A DNA stretch of 64,000 nucleotides, from assembly GCF_017498065.1 (NCBI RefSeq), contig NZ_JAGDFX010000004.1, forward strand, positions 124,001-188,000, read 5' to 3'. The position numbers and the translations under genes were made by a program. Positions 8,430 to 18,482 of this stretch are shown here, in pieces (positions within the stretch are counted from its first letter, which is position 1; every line of letters starts with the position of its first letter). Under the pieces are notes generated by a model. That model was not told the DNA's origin. It worked only from the letters and a program-made list of their open reading frames with translations, and searched no databases. The DNA is from Oceanisphaera pacifica (GTDB lineage: Bacteria > Pseudomonadota > Gammaproteobacteria > Enterobacterales > Aeromonadaceae).

Positions 8430-9710
8430 TTATGCTTTACGCCACACCTGCTCCATAACTAACACAATTAAGGTACCGGTTAATAAACCATTACCCAATA
8501 GATATTGCGCCAGCCCTGGCCAGTCACGATACAGCTCTGGCGGTAAAAACATACAGCCTACACCCAGTAATACAGTTACGCCTAATATAGTACCAGAACG
8601 CTGATCAAGCGGATATTTTGTTAATAGCTGAAATGCTAACATCACCAGTTTAATAAAAGCCGCCAACAAGGCAGCGTTTGCCACAGGGGCGGGCAGCAGA
8701 GATAAAAAGCCCACAGCTGCAGGAAACAAACTCACACCGGCCAACAAGATACAAGCCACCATAAAAGGCGCGCGCCTTTGATCATTGGTAAGCTGAATAA
8801 AGCCTGCGGTAATTGGCAATGGCACGACCGCTATGGTGGATAAGCCCCCCGCCATCACATGGCTAATGCCCGAGGCTAAACTACTGCCATTTAAGGCATC
8901 TTTCATGCTTGGCTGCTCGCCCTTTACCACAGAGGAAATAGCAGTAATCGCCGCCACTTGGTTAGACACCAATAACAGTGAAAACAGCACCGCCACCACC
9001 AACATGCCTAAATCTAACTTAGGCAAGCCAAAGGCAAATAATGAAGGTAGGGCTATGCCCGATGCCGTGTTAGGCAGCGCATCGCCACTTAAATCAAATA
9101 TCGCAAAAGCACACCAACCAACCACTATGCCCATGAGTACCGCATAAGTACGCACTATGGCATAGCGACTAAAAGAGCAGAGCAAGACGCCAATAAAGAC
9201 CAATAACCCAATGGCGGCCACCGGCATCGTCATTAAGCCGGTTTGTGGATCCGTGACCATGCCACGAAAAAACACCCCCGACAGCTGGATCACCAGCAAT
9301 AACATAAAACAGCCAGTCACCAAGGGAGTAAATAAAAACAACAAGCGGTGGGTTTGTTTAGCCAGCCCCAGCACTAACATAATGCCCCCAGCCACTAACA
9401 CACCGCCGGCCAGTAAGCGCAATATTTCACCGCCTTCGTGGCCTTGCGCCCGCCCGATATAGGCCATCACAATAAAGACAATCGCCCAAGAGCCGGCCGG
9501 CCCATCTGCCACCGGATAACGATGCCCAATGCAAATTTGCACCAGCGAACTTAAGCCAACTAAGAGCAAGGTACGTTGCATTAAGCCCGCCACCTCGGCC
9601 CCTTCTAAACCAAAGGCCTGTCCTAAAATAATGGGCAGCGCCAAGGCATTAGCTAATAAAAAAATAAACCATTGGCCGACACTCAGTCCCCAGCCAAAAC
9701 GTGCATACAT
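8430..9710 (-). CDS. NCS2-type purine/pyrimidine permease
   Basis: The 426-residue protein is almost wholly hydrophobic, with about 12-14 membrane segments. It carries NCS2/UraA-like elements: P-I-I-L-G-Q near the start, P-V-A-D-G-P-A-G-S-W-A in the loop of helix 3, and G-G-L-S-T-I-A-V-V-P-L-P-I-T-A-G-F-I-Q-L-T in the helix 10 region. The family moves uracil, xanthine, urate or related bases with protons. The typical Q-N-x-G helix-10 signature is not intact (here P-L-P-I-T-A-G), so the substrate is open. It sits between the copper genes and zntR with no obvious functional link; the ATG follows GGAG. Confidence 0.65.
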   Translation of the reverse strand: MYARFGWGLSVGQWFIFLLANALALPIILGQAFGLEGAEVAGLMQRTLLLVGLSSLVQICIGHRYPVADGPAGSWAIVFIVMAYIGRAQGHEGGEILRLLAGGVLVAGGIMLVLGLAKQTHRLLFLFTPLVTGCFMLLLVIQLSGVFFRGMVTDPQTGLMTMPVAAIGLLVFIGVLLCSFSRYAIVRTYAVLMGIVVGWCAFAIFDLSGDALPNTASGIALPSLFAFGLPKLDLGMLVVAVLFSLLLVSNQVAAITAISSVVKGEQPSMKDALNGSSLASGISHVMAGGLSTIAVVPLPITAGFIQLTNDQRRAPFMVACILLAGVSLFPAAVGFLSLLPAPVANAALLAAFIKLVMLAFQLLTKYPLDQRSGTILGVTVLLGVGCMFLPPELYRDWPGLAQYLLGNGLLTGTLIVLVMEQVWRKA

Positions 9711-9720
9711 ATAGAACTCC

Positions 9721-9851
9721 AGCCCTTTGGGCAGCGATAAGCGATAAGCCTTAAGCGATCAGTTAAAGAACCAACAACAGCCCTTCGGGCAGCTATAAGC
9801 CGTCAGCCTTAAGCGGTCAGTTAAAGACCAACAGCAGCCCTTCGGGTTGTG
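9721..9851. repeat. 57/58-bp tandem repeat, about 2.3 copies
   Basis: Copy 1 is 9721-9778, copy 2 is 9779-9835, and a third copy starts at 9836 and decays after about 15 bp. Each unit starts AGCCCTTYGGGCAGC and contains CCTTAAGCGRTCAGTTAAAG. The initial AGCCCTTCGGGC can form a small hairpin. The array occupies the spacer between zntR and the NCS2 permease gene. Confidence 0.85.
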
Positions 9852-9892
9852 GTTTAGCTGATCGCTGACAGCTTCTAGCTTCCTGCTCTCTA

Positions 9893-10321
9893 TTAACGGG
9901 CATTATTATCGTCGGTTATTCTTTTGCCATCTAGCGCTTCTAAGATGGAGCAATGTTCCGCGCTTTCTAGCCCGCCGCAACAGGCATCAGATAACTGCTT
10001 CAACGAATCTCGAAACTGCTCTAACTCGGCAATGCGCTCTGTGACATCTTGTATTTTGGTGTCGGCTACCGCTTTTACTTGCGCGCACGTCACCTCGCAA
10101 CTGCTCACGCGCAATGATAACAGCTCATCAATTTCTTTTAAGGTAAAACCCACTCGCTTACTGCGCAAAATAAAATGTAACCGGCGTTTATCTTCCTCGC
10201 TGTAGACCCGATATCCGGCATCGGTACGGGAACTGGGTGATAATAAGCCCTCTTTTTCATAAAAGCGCAGCGTATCGGCCTTTACACCAAAATGCTTTGC
10301 TAGCTCACCAATTCGAAACAT
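9893..10321 (-). CDS. zntR: Zn(II)-responsive MerR-family regulator
   Basis: The 143-residue protein has a MerR helix-turn-helix (F-R-I-G-E-L-A-K, 1-70), a long dimerisation helix and Cys at positions 75, 79, 114, 115 and 124. C79, C114, C115 and C124 match the zinc ligands of E. coli ZntR in both number and spacing, and the A-C-C-G-G...C-S-I-L-E-A-L tail is a ZntR/PbrR signature. It normally activates a zntA zinc exporter gene; none is in this window, so its target is elsewhere. The ATG at 10321 follows GGGAG; a TTG one codon earlier is also in frame. Confidence 0.9.
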   Translation of the reverse strand: MFRIGELAKHFGVKADTLRFYEKEGLLSPSSRTDAGYRVYSEEDKRRLHFILRSKRVGFTLKEIDELLSLRVSSCEVTCAQVKAVADTKIQDVTERIAELEQFRDSLKQLSDACCGGLESAEHCSILEALDGKRITDDNNAR

Positions 10322-10474
10322 CAATTATTCTCCCTGCAAGCGCATAAAAATCCTCCCCTTATCCCCTAAAAATTCAGGGCATAGACATAAATAGTCACAC
10401 AAGCCGTGGCAAAATACAGTAGAATATGCCCCTGCGTTTCTGGCGTATTAGCCTTGCGGCTTAATGTGCTAGGC

Positions 10475-10517
10475 GGTTTGGTAAAATCGACGAGATGTGC
10501 GCCGATTTTACCAAACC
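10475..10517 (+). promoter_or_regulatory. strong hairpin in the purH leader
   Basis: Perfect 15-nt inverted arms, GGTTTGGTAAAATCG (10475-10489) and CGATTTTACCAAACC (10503-10517), flank a 13-nt loop. The structure ends 31 nt before the purH start. It is not followed by a T-run, so it is not a standard terminator. It could be an operator, a leader RNA structure affecting translation or stability, or a remnant of a mobile element. I do not see a classical PurR box nearby. Confidence 0.75.
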
Positions 10518-10548
10518 CCCCAATAGATCGTTATAGGAACGAGAAACC

Positions 10549-12132
10549 ATGGAAATTGCTCGCCCCATTCGCCGTGCGCTACTGAGCGTATCTAACAAAG
10601 ACGGTATTGTTGACTTCGCACAAGGTCTACACGACCGTGGTGTTGAACTCCTATCTACCGGTGGCACCGCCCGCCTGTTAGCAGAACAAGGCTTACCTGT
10701 CACTGAAGTGTCTGATTATACCGGTTTTCCTGAGATGATGGATGGCCGCGTTAAAACCCTACACCCAAAAGTACACGGTGGTATTTTGGGCCGTCGCGGT
10801 ACAGATGATGCCATTATGGCCGAGCACGCCATCGCCCCCATCGATATGGTAGTGGTTAACCTATACCCTTTTGCTAATACCGTTGCCAATGCCGATTGCA
10901 GCCTCGAAGATGCGATCGAAAACATCGATATTGGCGGGCCAACTATGGTGCGTGCCGCTGCTAAAAACCACAATGATGTCGCCATTGTGGTGAATGCCAG
11001 CGACTACGACCGTCTACTTAGCGAAATGGATGCCGGCCATAATAGCCTCACTCAAGCCACTCGTTTTAGTTTGGCCATTGCCGCTTTTGAACACACAGCT
11101 CAGTACGACGGCATGATTGCCAACTACTTTGGCACCATGGTGCCGGCTTATCATGCAGCCGACGAACAATCGGCTTTCCCGCGCACCATTAATTATCAGT
11201 TCACTAAAAAGCAAGATTTACGCTATGGCGAAAACAGCCACCAAAGTGCCGCTTTTTATGTAGAGAACAACATTGATGAAGCCTCTGTAGCCACGGCTAC
11301 TCAGCTGCAAGGCAAGGCATTATCTTTTAATAACATCAATGACACTGATGCCGCATTAGAGTGTGTTAAAGAGTTTGATGGCCCCGCTTGTGTGATTGTA
11401 AAGCATGCCAACCCTTGTGGTGTGGCATTGGGCGAGAATTTGCTTGAAGCTTACGATCGTGCATTTAAAACCGACCCTACCTCCGCCTTTGGCGGCATTA
11501 TTGCCTTTAACCGTGAGCTAGATGAAGTGACGGCCAAGGCCATTGTTGAGCGCCAGTTTGTGGAAGTGATCATAGCGCCTAGCGTGTCTGAGGCGGCGAA
11601 AGCCGTGGTGGCTGAGAAGAAAAATCTCCGCTTGTTGGTCTCGGGCCAATGGACGAGCAAAACTCAAGGCCGTGATATTAAGCGGGTTAACGGTGGCATT
11701 TTAGTACAAGACCGTGATCAGGGCATGGTGGGGTTAGATGACTTGCAAGTAGTCAGTAAACGCCAGCCCACTGACGCTGAGCTACAAGACTTATTATTTT
11801 GCTGGAAAGTGGCCAAGTATGTTAAGTCTAACGCCATTGTGTATGCAAAAGATGCGCAAACCATTGGGGTGGGCGCCGGTCAAATGAGCCGTGTTTATTC
11901 AGCCAAAATTGCCGGTATTAAGGCGGCCGATGAGAATTTGCAGGTTGAAGGTTCTGTGATGGCTTCTGATGCATTTTTCCCGTTTCGTGACGGGATTGAT
12001 GCGGCGGCAGCAGCGGGCATTAGCTGTGTGATCCAGCCTGGTGGCTCTATGCGTGATGATGAAGTGATTAAGGCGGCGGATGAGCATGGCATGACCATGG
12101 TATTTACCGGCATGCGTCACTTTCGCCACTAA
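10549..12132 (+). CDS. purH: bifunctional AICAR transformylase / IMP cyclohydrolase
   Basis: PurH performs the last two steps of IMP synthesis: formylation of AICAR and ring closure. The 527-residue length is standard. The N-terminal MGS-like cyclohydrolase domain (1-150) shows L-L-S-V-S-N-K and L-S-T-G-G-T-A; the C-terminal transformylase has [10 protein letters not shown] with the catalytic Lys-His pair, and the end is Q-P-G-G-S-M-R-D-D. The gene is followed by purD as in many Gammaproteobacteria, but the spacer is a long inverted repeat and not the usual short gap. A strong hairpin lies in its leader (10475-10517). Confidence 0.97.
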   Translation: MEIARPIRRALLSVSNKDGIVDFAQGLHDRGVELLSTGGTARLLAEQGLPVTEVSDYTGFPEMMDGRVKTLHPKVHGGILGRRGTDDAIMAEHAIAPIDMVVVNLYPFANTVANADCSLEDAIENIDIGGPTMVRAAAKNHNDVAIVVNASDYDRLLSEMDAGHNSLTQATRFSLAIAAFEHTAQYDGMIANYFGTMVPAYHAADEQSAFPRTINYQFTKKQDLRYGENSHQSAAFYVENNIDEASVATATQLQGKALSFNNINDTDAALECVKEFDGPACVIVKHANPCGVALGENLLEAYDRAFKTDPTSAFGGIIAFNRELDEVTAKAIVERQFVEVIIAPSVSEAAKAVVAEKKNLRLLVSGQWTSKTQGRDIKRVNGGILVQDRDQGMVGLDDLQVVSKRQPTDAELQDLLFCWKVAKYVKSNAIVYAKDAQTIGVGAGQMSRVYSAKIAGIKAADENLQVEGSVMASDAFFPFRDGIDAAAAAGISCVIQPGGSMRDDEVIKAADEHGMTMVFTGMRHFRH

Positions 12133-12293
12133 TTATAAGCTAGAAGCTAAAGCACGAGCAGGACAGGCGCATCACACGCCAACACGCTAAACCGCATCCA
12201 TGCGGCGCTCAGCACATGACATCCCTGTCATGTGATGGTCGGCTTAGTGATTGCCCCTGCCCTGCTCTGCAAGCGGAATTTCTAGTTTATATC
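12133..12293. repeat. long imperfect inverted repeat filling the purH-purD spacer
   Basis: The left arm (about 12133-12180, including TATAAGCTAGAAG and GAGCAGGACAGGCGC) pairs imperfectly with the right arm (about 12241-12292, including GCCCCTGCCCTGCTC and TTTCTAGTTTATA). Inside lies a perfect 9-bp hairpin, CACATGACA tccc TGTCATGTG (12213-12234). The whole spacer can fold as one branched stem. This looks like a MITE- or BIME-like insertion inside an operon. Confidence 0.7.
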
Positions 12294-12325
12294 AGTTGCT
12301 TTATACATTTAGAGGAACAAGATTG

Positions 12326-13618
12326 ATGAAAGTATTAATCATAGGTGGTGGTGGCCGTGAGCATGCATTAGCGTGGAAAGCGGCGCAGTCGGCGGGTGTT
12401 AGTCAGGTGTTTGTCGCACCGGGTAATGCGGGCACCGAGCTTGAGTCTAACTTGACCAATGTGGACATTGCTGCCACCGATATTCAAGGCTTGTTAGCCT
12501 TTGCCAAGCAAGAGCAAATTGGCTTAACGATTGTTGGCCCAGAAGCACCATTGGTGGCGGGTGTGGTGGATGCCTTTGAAGCTGAGAGTTTGGCCATTTT
12601 TGGTCCCTCTGCGGCGGCGGCGCAATTGGAAGGTTCTAAGGCGTTTAGCAAAGACTTTTTGGCTCGCCAACAGATCCCCAGCGCTGAGTATCAAAACTTT
12701 ACCGAAGTAGAGCCCGCGATTGCCTATTTGCGCAAAAAAGGCGCACCTATTGTGGTTAAAGCCGATGGGTTAGCCGCAGGTAAAGGGGTGATTGTGGCCA
12801 TGACCTTGGCTGAGGCCGAAAGTGCGGTGCACGATATGTTGTCGGGTAATGCCTTTGGCGATGCGGGTAGCCGCGTGGTTATTGAAGACTTTTTAGAGGG
12901 TGAAGAAGCCTCCTTTATTGTGATGGTAGATGGCGAAAACGTGTTGCCGATGGCAACCAGTCAAGATCACAAGCGGGTGGGTGACGGTGATACCGGCCCT
13001 AACACTGGCGGCATGGGCGCTTATAGCCCAGCTCCTGTGGTTACGCCTGATATCCATAAGCGTATTATGGAGCAGGTGATTATGCCTACCGTGCGCGGCA
13101 TGGCAGCAGAAGGCCATGTTTATAAGGGCTTTTTGTATGCAGGCTTAATGATCGATAAGGCAGGACAGCCAAAGGTTATTGAGTTTAACTGTCGCTTTGG
13201 TGACCCAGAAACTCAGCCCATTTTGCTGCGTTTGCAGTCTGACTTGGTTGAGCTGTGTTTAGCGGGTTGTAACGGCGAGTTAGATAAAGTGACCGCCGAG
13301 TTTGACCCACGCGCCGCTGTGGGTGTGGTGTTGGCTGCCGGCGGCTACCCAGCTGACGGTTATCGCAAGTTTGATGCCATCACCAATATTCCGGCAGAAA
13401 CTGACATTAGCAAAACCTTTCATGCGGGCAGCACCATAAAAGATGGCACCTTAGTGACATCTGGTGGCCGTGTACTGTGCGCCACTGCATTAGGTAACAC
13501 GGTAACAGAGGCGCAAGCCAATGCGTACGCCGTCACTAAGCAAATTAATTGGCAAGGCGTGTTCTATCGCCACGATATTGCCTATCGTGCGATTGAGCGC
13601 GAGAATCAAGCCTCTTAA
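12326..13618 (+). CDS. purD: phosphoribosylamine-glycine ligase
   Basis: PurD ligates glycine to phosphoribosylamine with ATP in purine synthesis. The 430-residue protein starts M-K-V-L-I-I-G-G-G-G-R-E-H-A-L, the standard N-terminus, and has the ATP-grasp motifs P-I-V-V-K-A-D-G-L-A-A-G-K-G-V and E-F-N-C-R-F-G-D-P-E-T-Q. I use the ATG at 12326, preceded by AGAGGAAC; an open frame runs 25 codons further upstream but falls within the inverted repeat. A hairpin terminator at 13639-13666 ends the purHD unit. Confidence 0.97.
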   Translation: MKVLIIGGGGREHALAWKAAQSAGVSQVFVAPGNAGTELESNLTNVDIAATDIQGLLAFAKQEQIGLTIVGPEAPLVAGVVDAFEAESLAIFGPSAAAAQLEGSKAFSKDFLARQQIPSAEYQNFTEVEPAIAYLRKKGAPIVVKADGLAAGKGVIVAMTLAEAESAVHDMLSGNAFGDAGSRVVIEDFLEGEEASFIVMVDGENVLPMATSQDHKRVGDGDTGPNTGGMGAYSPAPVVTPDIHKRIMEQVIMPTVRGMAAEGHVYKGFLYAGLMIDKAGQPKVIEFNCRFGDPETQPILLRLQSDLVELCLAGCNGELDKVTAEFDPRAAVGVVLAAGGYPADGYRKFDAITNIPAETDISKTFHAGSTIKDGTLVTSGGRVLCATALGNTVTEAQANAYAVTKQINWQGVFYRHDIAYRAIERENQAS

Positions 13619-13638
13619 TTGATTGCTACAAATAATAA

Positions 13639-13666
13639 GCCGCCCGCTTTTGATGGCGGCTTTTTT
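13639..13666 (+). terminator. rho-independent terminator of purHD
   Basis: The stem is GCCGCC (13639-13644) with GGCGGC (13655-13660), a 10-nt loop and a following T6 run. It starts 21 nt after the purD stop. Confidence 0.9.
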
Positions 13667-13677
13667 GTTTGAGCACA

Positions 13678-13882
13678 AGCGCAAGGGGTGATGTCAATCA
13701 ACCAACAACTATCACAATACCTAAAGAGGTCGAATAAATTCGCCCCCACATTTTAGGCATCCAATGTAACAGACAGCGGGACGCCATACGCTTTACGCTG
13801 ACCGCTATACAAAAAGTCAAAACGTTTTATCTGTAAGGTATGGTTTTGCACTGATGTGTTGTAGGGTCGATTTCAATCGACC
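13678..13882. repeat. cluster of small repeat remnants downstream of purD
   Basis: The convergent spacer contains GGTCGAATAAATTCGCCCCC (from about 13727), a palindrome-like GGTCGATTTCAATCGACC (13865-13882), and ACGCTTTACGCTGACCGCTA, which resembles ACGCTAAGCGCTATACGCC near position 205. GTCGA-type stems of this sort are common intergenic repeats in Gammaproteobacteria. I see no gene here. Confidence 0.45.
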
Positions 13883-13895
13883 AAAAATCATAGTT

Positions 13896-14378
13896 TTAAG
13901 ACAGCGTTTTTAGCATCCATACATCACAGCCGCCATGTATTGAGCCAGCGATGGGTTGAGTGAGATGTGTAAAACCAACGCTTTCATATAAACGTATTGC
14001 GGCTGTCATATTAGCTAAAGTGTCTAAATAACAGTGTTGATAACCCTGTTGCTGGGCAAAGGCTAAACAGGCTTTCGTGAGCGCCACACCTATGCCAAGG
14101 CCACGGTACTGGGGCAGTAAAAATAACTTTTTAAGCTCACAAGTATCGCTACCCGGCTGAAAAGGCGCTATGCCTGCTCCGCCAACGGGCTGATCATTAA
14201 CAAGCGCCACTATATATCGGCTACGGTTTTCTAGTAAGTAGTGCTCACTCATGCACGCCACTTCAGGGTCGCCTGGGCCAAAGCCGTCTCCTATGGCACC
14301 GAACTCTGCACCCACTTGTTTGATCACACGGCTAATATCGGCATTATGCTGCGCTTGAATGTCGACTAATTGATACAT
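13896..14378 (-). CDS. GNAT-family N-acetyltransferase
   Basis: The protein of about 160 residues has the GNAT core: a beta-strand with V-G-G-A-G-I-A, the L-K-K-L-F-L-L-P-Q-Y-R-G-L-G-I-G motif that forms the acetyl-CoA pyrophosphate loop (motif A, R/Q-x-x-G-x-G/A pattern) and a late Y-E-S-V-G-F segment. These enzymes transfer acetyl groups from acetyl-CoA to amines or peptides; the substrate is unknown. ATG at 14378 with AGGG upstream is preferred over an in-frame GTG two codons earlier. It follows cbiX on the same strand with a 40-nt gap. Confidence 0.82.
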   Translation of the reverse strand: MYQLVDIQAQHNADISRVIKQVGAEFGAIGDGFGPGDPEVACMSEHYLLENRSRYIVALVNDQPVGGAGIAPFQPGSDTCELKKLFLLPQYRGLGIGVALTKACLAFAQQQGYQHCYLDTLANMTAAIRLYESVGFTHLTQPIAGSIHGGCDVWMLKTLS

Positions 14379-14424
14379 AATCACCCTGATTTTAACGCTT
14401 TAACGCTGGCCTGCATTTTACACT

Positions 14425-14781
14425 TTAAAGTTGCTCACCTAACCAGTGAGCAAAGTTAGGCAAGGCGCCTAAGTGGGGAGAGAGACTAATAGTTACGTTA
14501 GGATATTGCTCGCGCTTTTGCTCTACCACACTGGGCAGATCATTAACCACATGACGGCCTTGAGCTAAAAAGTACGGAAATAACCGAATGCTAGTCGCAC
14601 CGGCGACAATTTGTTGATCAATAGCGTCGGCCAAGCTTGGCTCGGCCAGCTCCCAAAAGGCATGCCCCATCAGATCAAAACGTGAAGACATGCCACTAAA
14701 TAACGACTGAGCAAACGCTGCAATTTCTTCATTGGCCGCCACGCGACGACTACCATGGGCAACCAGTATAAAGCCTTTCAT
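14425..14781 (-). CDS. short CbiX-type sirohydrochlorin chelatase-like protein
   Basis: This 118-residue protein begins with a beta-strand and L-V-A-H-G-S-R (His9) and carries F-P-Y-F-L-A-Q-G-R-H-V-V-N-D-L-P (His77). These two His residues match the metal-binding pair of the short CbiX chelatases (CbiXS), which insert Co or Ni into sirohydrochlorin as homodimers. No cobalamin genes stand next to it. It could act in sirohaem (Fe) or cobalamin synthesis, or be a stand-alone homologue. It is preceded with a 1-nt gap by a gene of unknown function, so the two are co-transcribed. Confidence 0.8.
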   Translation of the reverse strand: MKGFILVAHGSRRVAANEEIAAFAQSLFSGMSSRFDLMGHAFWELAEPSLADAIDQQIVAGATSIRLFPYFLAQGRHVVNDLPSVVEQKREQYPNVTISLSPHLGALPNFAHWLGEQL

Positions 14782-14782
14782 G

Positions 14783-15211
14783 TTATTCCTTTTGTTTATG
14801 TTGTTTTACTAGCGGCTCCTGTGCTGCTAGTACATCGACACAATAATCCCAGCTGGCAATACGATAGTGCTGAATGTCCTTGTCTAAGTGTATACCTTGG
14901 CTTTGTTGATGAAACCAAATTAAAAAGCGAGAAGGAGTAATTAAGTGTATTTGGCTGTCTGATCCTGAGTCGTCATCGTCCATTTCCTCTAGCGCATCTG
15001 TGCCTTCTAACACACGATAACCGAGTAAATAATCAAACTGTAACTGATAAATGACTTGGGGCGCGACTGCTGCTTGTATAGGCATCCCCATAGAAAGTAA
15101 AAGTTGGCCTGTCCATACGTCCTGGTAGATTTCAGTTAACATTAAACCTGTGGTTAACCCTCGGCTACCAGCCCAAGGCGTGGTTATTTGTTGAATGCTA
15201 TTAACTTCCAT
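14783..15211 (-). CDS. conserved-looking protein of unknown function
   Basis: I do not recognise this 142-residue protein. It has no signal peptide or membrane segment, a central very acidic stretch (E-E-M-D-D-D-D-S-G-S-D, around 75-86) and a Trp/His/Gln-rich C-terminal third. The ATG at 15211 has GGGAGG at a suitable distance; an adjacent ATG at 15214 is too close. It ends 1 nt before the CbiX-type gene, so it is in an operon with a tetrapyrrole chelatase-like protein, which is the only clue to its role. Confidence 0.7.
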   Translation of the reverse strand: MEVNSIQQITTPWAGSRGLTTGLMLTEIYQDVWTGQLLLSMGMPIQAAVAPQVIYQLQFDYLLGYRVLEGTDALEEMDDDDSGSDSQIHLITPSRFLIWFHQQSQGIHLDKDIQHYRIASWDYCVDVLAAQEPLVKQHKQKE

Positions 15212-15278
15212 CATCGCCTCCCTGTGAGGGAACTGATTCTATTAAGTTATAACAACCTAACCACTAAAGAAGCAAGCT

Positions 15279-15312
15279 TGAAAAAACAGAAAACCCGGCA
15301 AAGGCCGGGTTT
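15279..15312 (-). terminator. rho-independent terminator of hupA
   Basis: On the minus strand, AAACCCGGC pairs with GCCGGGTTT (15304-15312 and 15291-15299) over a 4-nt loop, followed by TTCTGTTTTTTC. It lies about 50 nt past the hupA stop. Confidence 0.85.
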
Positions 15313-15360
15313 GAATACAGTATTGAGTAATAAAAACGAACAGCAGCTGCTGCGTTTTTG

Positions 15361-15633
15361 TTACTTAATGGCGTCTTTTAGCGCTTTACCCGCAACAAAA
15401 GCAGGAACATTGGCCGCTGCAATTTGTAACTCTTCACCAGTTTGAGGGTTACGGCCAGTGCGAGCAGCACGATGGTTTACTTTAAAGGTACCAAAACCAA
15501 CCAGTTGTACTGGGTCACCTTCTTTCAGGCTTTGCGTAATTCCGCCGAGTACTTCTTCTAACGCGGCCTTAGCCTGAACTTTATTTAAATCTGCCTTAGC
15601 GGCAATTGCATCAACAAGCTGAGTCTTATTCAT
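15361..15633 (-). CDS. hupA: nucleoid protein HU, alpha type
   Basis: HU is a small dimeric DNA-bending protein of the nucleoid. The 90-residue product has the family body: [11 protein letters not shown] start, the G-F-G-T-F-K-V bend and the DNA-arm sequence [12 protein letters not shown] with the intercalating Pro. Identity to HU-alpha, not HU-beta or IHF, is suggested by the closeness to E. coli HupA and by the nearby purHD genes. AAAGGATCCTT precedes the ATG. Confidence 0.95.
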   Translation of the reverse strand: MNKTQLVDAIAAKADLNKVQAKAALEEVLGGITQSLKEGDPVQLVGFGTFKVNHRAARTGRNPQTGEELQIAAANVPAFVAGKALKDAIK

Positions 15634-15954
15634 AAGGATCCTTTCTCACTTGGCATTAAGTGGTTACCCACTCTATTCAAATTTAGGCATCAAGCAAAGC
15701 CTTTGTCTTACAGCTTGGCATCAAGTGCCGTTGTTTTGTGCAAAAACTGCGAAAAACATCACATAACGACCACAAGCAAGGCCGCTACGCTATAACAAAC
15801 AACAGACTCAGCATAACCGAGCCAAGCTCTCGCTTCCAGAGTTCAAGCACTTTTCAACATAATTAGTCTCACAGTACGCCTTTTATGCCGACAAGAATCG
15901 ACCGAAAGGTGATGCTGAATGATATGTAAAATGAAGTGCCAACTCCTGCCATAC
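15634..15954. other. 321-bp spacer upstream of hupA
   Basis: The region must hold the hupA promoter and the end of the dehydrogenase transcript, both on the minus strand. I see no open reading frame with a ribosome site, no clear hairpin terminator and no repeat of the families found elsewhere in the window. HU genes often have long regulated leaders (FIS, CRP sites), but I cannot pick a convincing site. Confidence 0.5.
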
Positions 15955-16827
15955 CTATTTCTTTTGCGAGGCTAAATCTTTGATTACCACCGTAGAATCA
16001 CAGCGGCCAAAGCCTTCTTCAAGCAATGTTTCATATACCTTGTGCACATGATCAGTTAGCGGCAGAGTTAAGCCCTGCTGCTTGGCTTCATCAAGGCAAA
16101 TGCCTAAGTCTTTGTGCATCCACTGGGCGGCAAAGCCAAAGTCAAACTCGCCATTGGCCATGGTTTGCGCACGGTTTTCTAACTGCCAACTTTGTGCCGC
16201 CCCACCGCCTAACACATCTATCATGGTGGGAATATCTAGCCCGGCTTTTTGTGCAATCATCAGACCCTCAGCAATGCCTTGCACGGCGCCAATAACACAA
16301 ATTTGGTTTACCATCTTACAGCGCTGCCCCGCGCCTACTGGCCCCAAACGGGTAACTTTTTTGCCGTATGCCGACAACACTTCTGCAGCTTCAGACACAT
16401 CGGCCTCAGCACCGCCGACCATAATAGTCAGTGCACCGTTTTCGGCTCCTAACTGGCCACCCGACACGGGGGCGTCAATAAAGCGTACGCCTTGCTTTTT
16501 TGCCGCTGCCGCTAACTCTTCAGACAGCATTGCTGAGGTAGTGGTGTGATCAACCAATAAAGCGCCGGCTTTTATGCCCGCCAATACGCCTTGTTCGCCA
16601 TACACCACAGCGCGTACATCGTCGTCATTACCGACACAGACCATCACCATATCAGCACCTTCTGCTGCCAGTGCTGGGGTGAGAGCGAAGCTGCCACCAT
16701 GGCGTTCGGCCCAATCTTTCGCCTTGGCTTCACTGCGATTATAAACACACACCTGATGACCGGCTTGTTGTAAGTGCCCCGCCATGGGGAATCCCATTAC
16801 CCCTAAACCGATAAATGCCAACTTCAT
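15955..16827 (-). CDS. beta-hydroxyacid dehydrogenase (3-hydroxyisobutyrate / tartronate-semialdehyde reductase family)
   Basis: The 290-residue protein has an N-terminal Rossmann fold, M-K-L-A-F-I-G-L-G-V-M-G-F-P-M-A, the substrate signature F-I-D-A-P-V-S-G-G and the catalytic Lys in R-C-K-M-V-N-Q. The family reduces or oxidises short 3-hydroxy acids or semialdehydes with NAD(P). The exact substrate is open: GarR-, GlxR-, MmsB- and gamma-hydroxybutyrate dehydrogenase-like enzymes share these motifs. It lies downstream of the ast operon but behind a terminator, so it is likely a separate unit. The start ATG follows AAGGAG. Confidence 0.8.
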   Translation of the reverse strand: MKLAFIGLGVMGFPMAGHLQQAGHQVCVYNRSEAKAKDWAERHGGSFALTPALAAEGADMVMVCVGNDDDVRAVVYGEQGVLAGIKAGALLVDHTTTSAMLSEELAAAAKKQGVRFIDAPVSGGQLGAENGALTIMVGGAEADVSEAAEVLSAYGKKVTRLGPVGAGQRCKMVNQICVIGAVQGIAEGLMIAQKAGLDIPTMIDVLGGGAAQSWQLENRAQTMANGEFDFGFAAQWMHKDLGICLDEAKQQGLTLPLTDHVHKVYETLLEEGFGRCDSTVVIKDLASQKK

Positions 16828-16884
16828 GACTGTGACTCCTTAATTTTAATGCTATTGGGTTAAATTTCGGTATTTGTATCATTG

Positions 16885-16929
16885 TTAACAAATAAAAAGA
16901 ACAGCCTCCGTATCAAAGATAAGGAGGCT
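16885..16929 (-). terminator. rho-independent terminator after astD
   Basis: AGCCTCC (16903-16909) pairs with GGAGGCT (16923-16929). On the minus strand the stem is followed by a T-rich run (GTTCTTTTTATTTG). It lies about 30 nt beyond the astD stop. Confidence 0.8.
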
Positions 16930-16959
16930 TAAAGGTTAATAATAGTGATAACGGGCGCG

Positions 16960-18474
<1,515 letters not shown>

Positions 18475-18482
18475 TTATTAGC

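Noticed and set aside
10475-10517. Purine riboswitch before purH
   Set aside because: Only a simple hairpin is visible; there is no three-way junction or conserved loop sequence of the purine aptamer, and purH riboswitches are not usual in Gammaproteobacteria.
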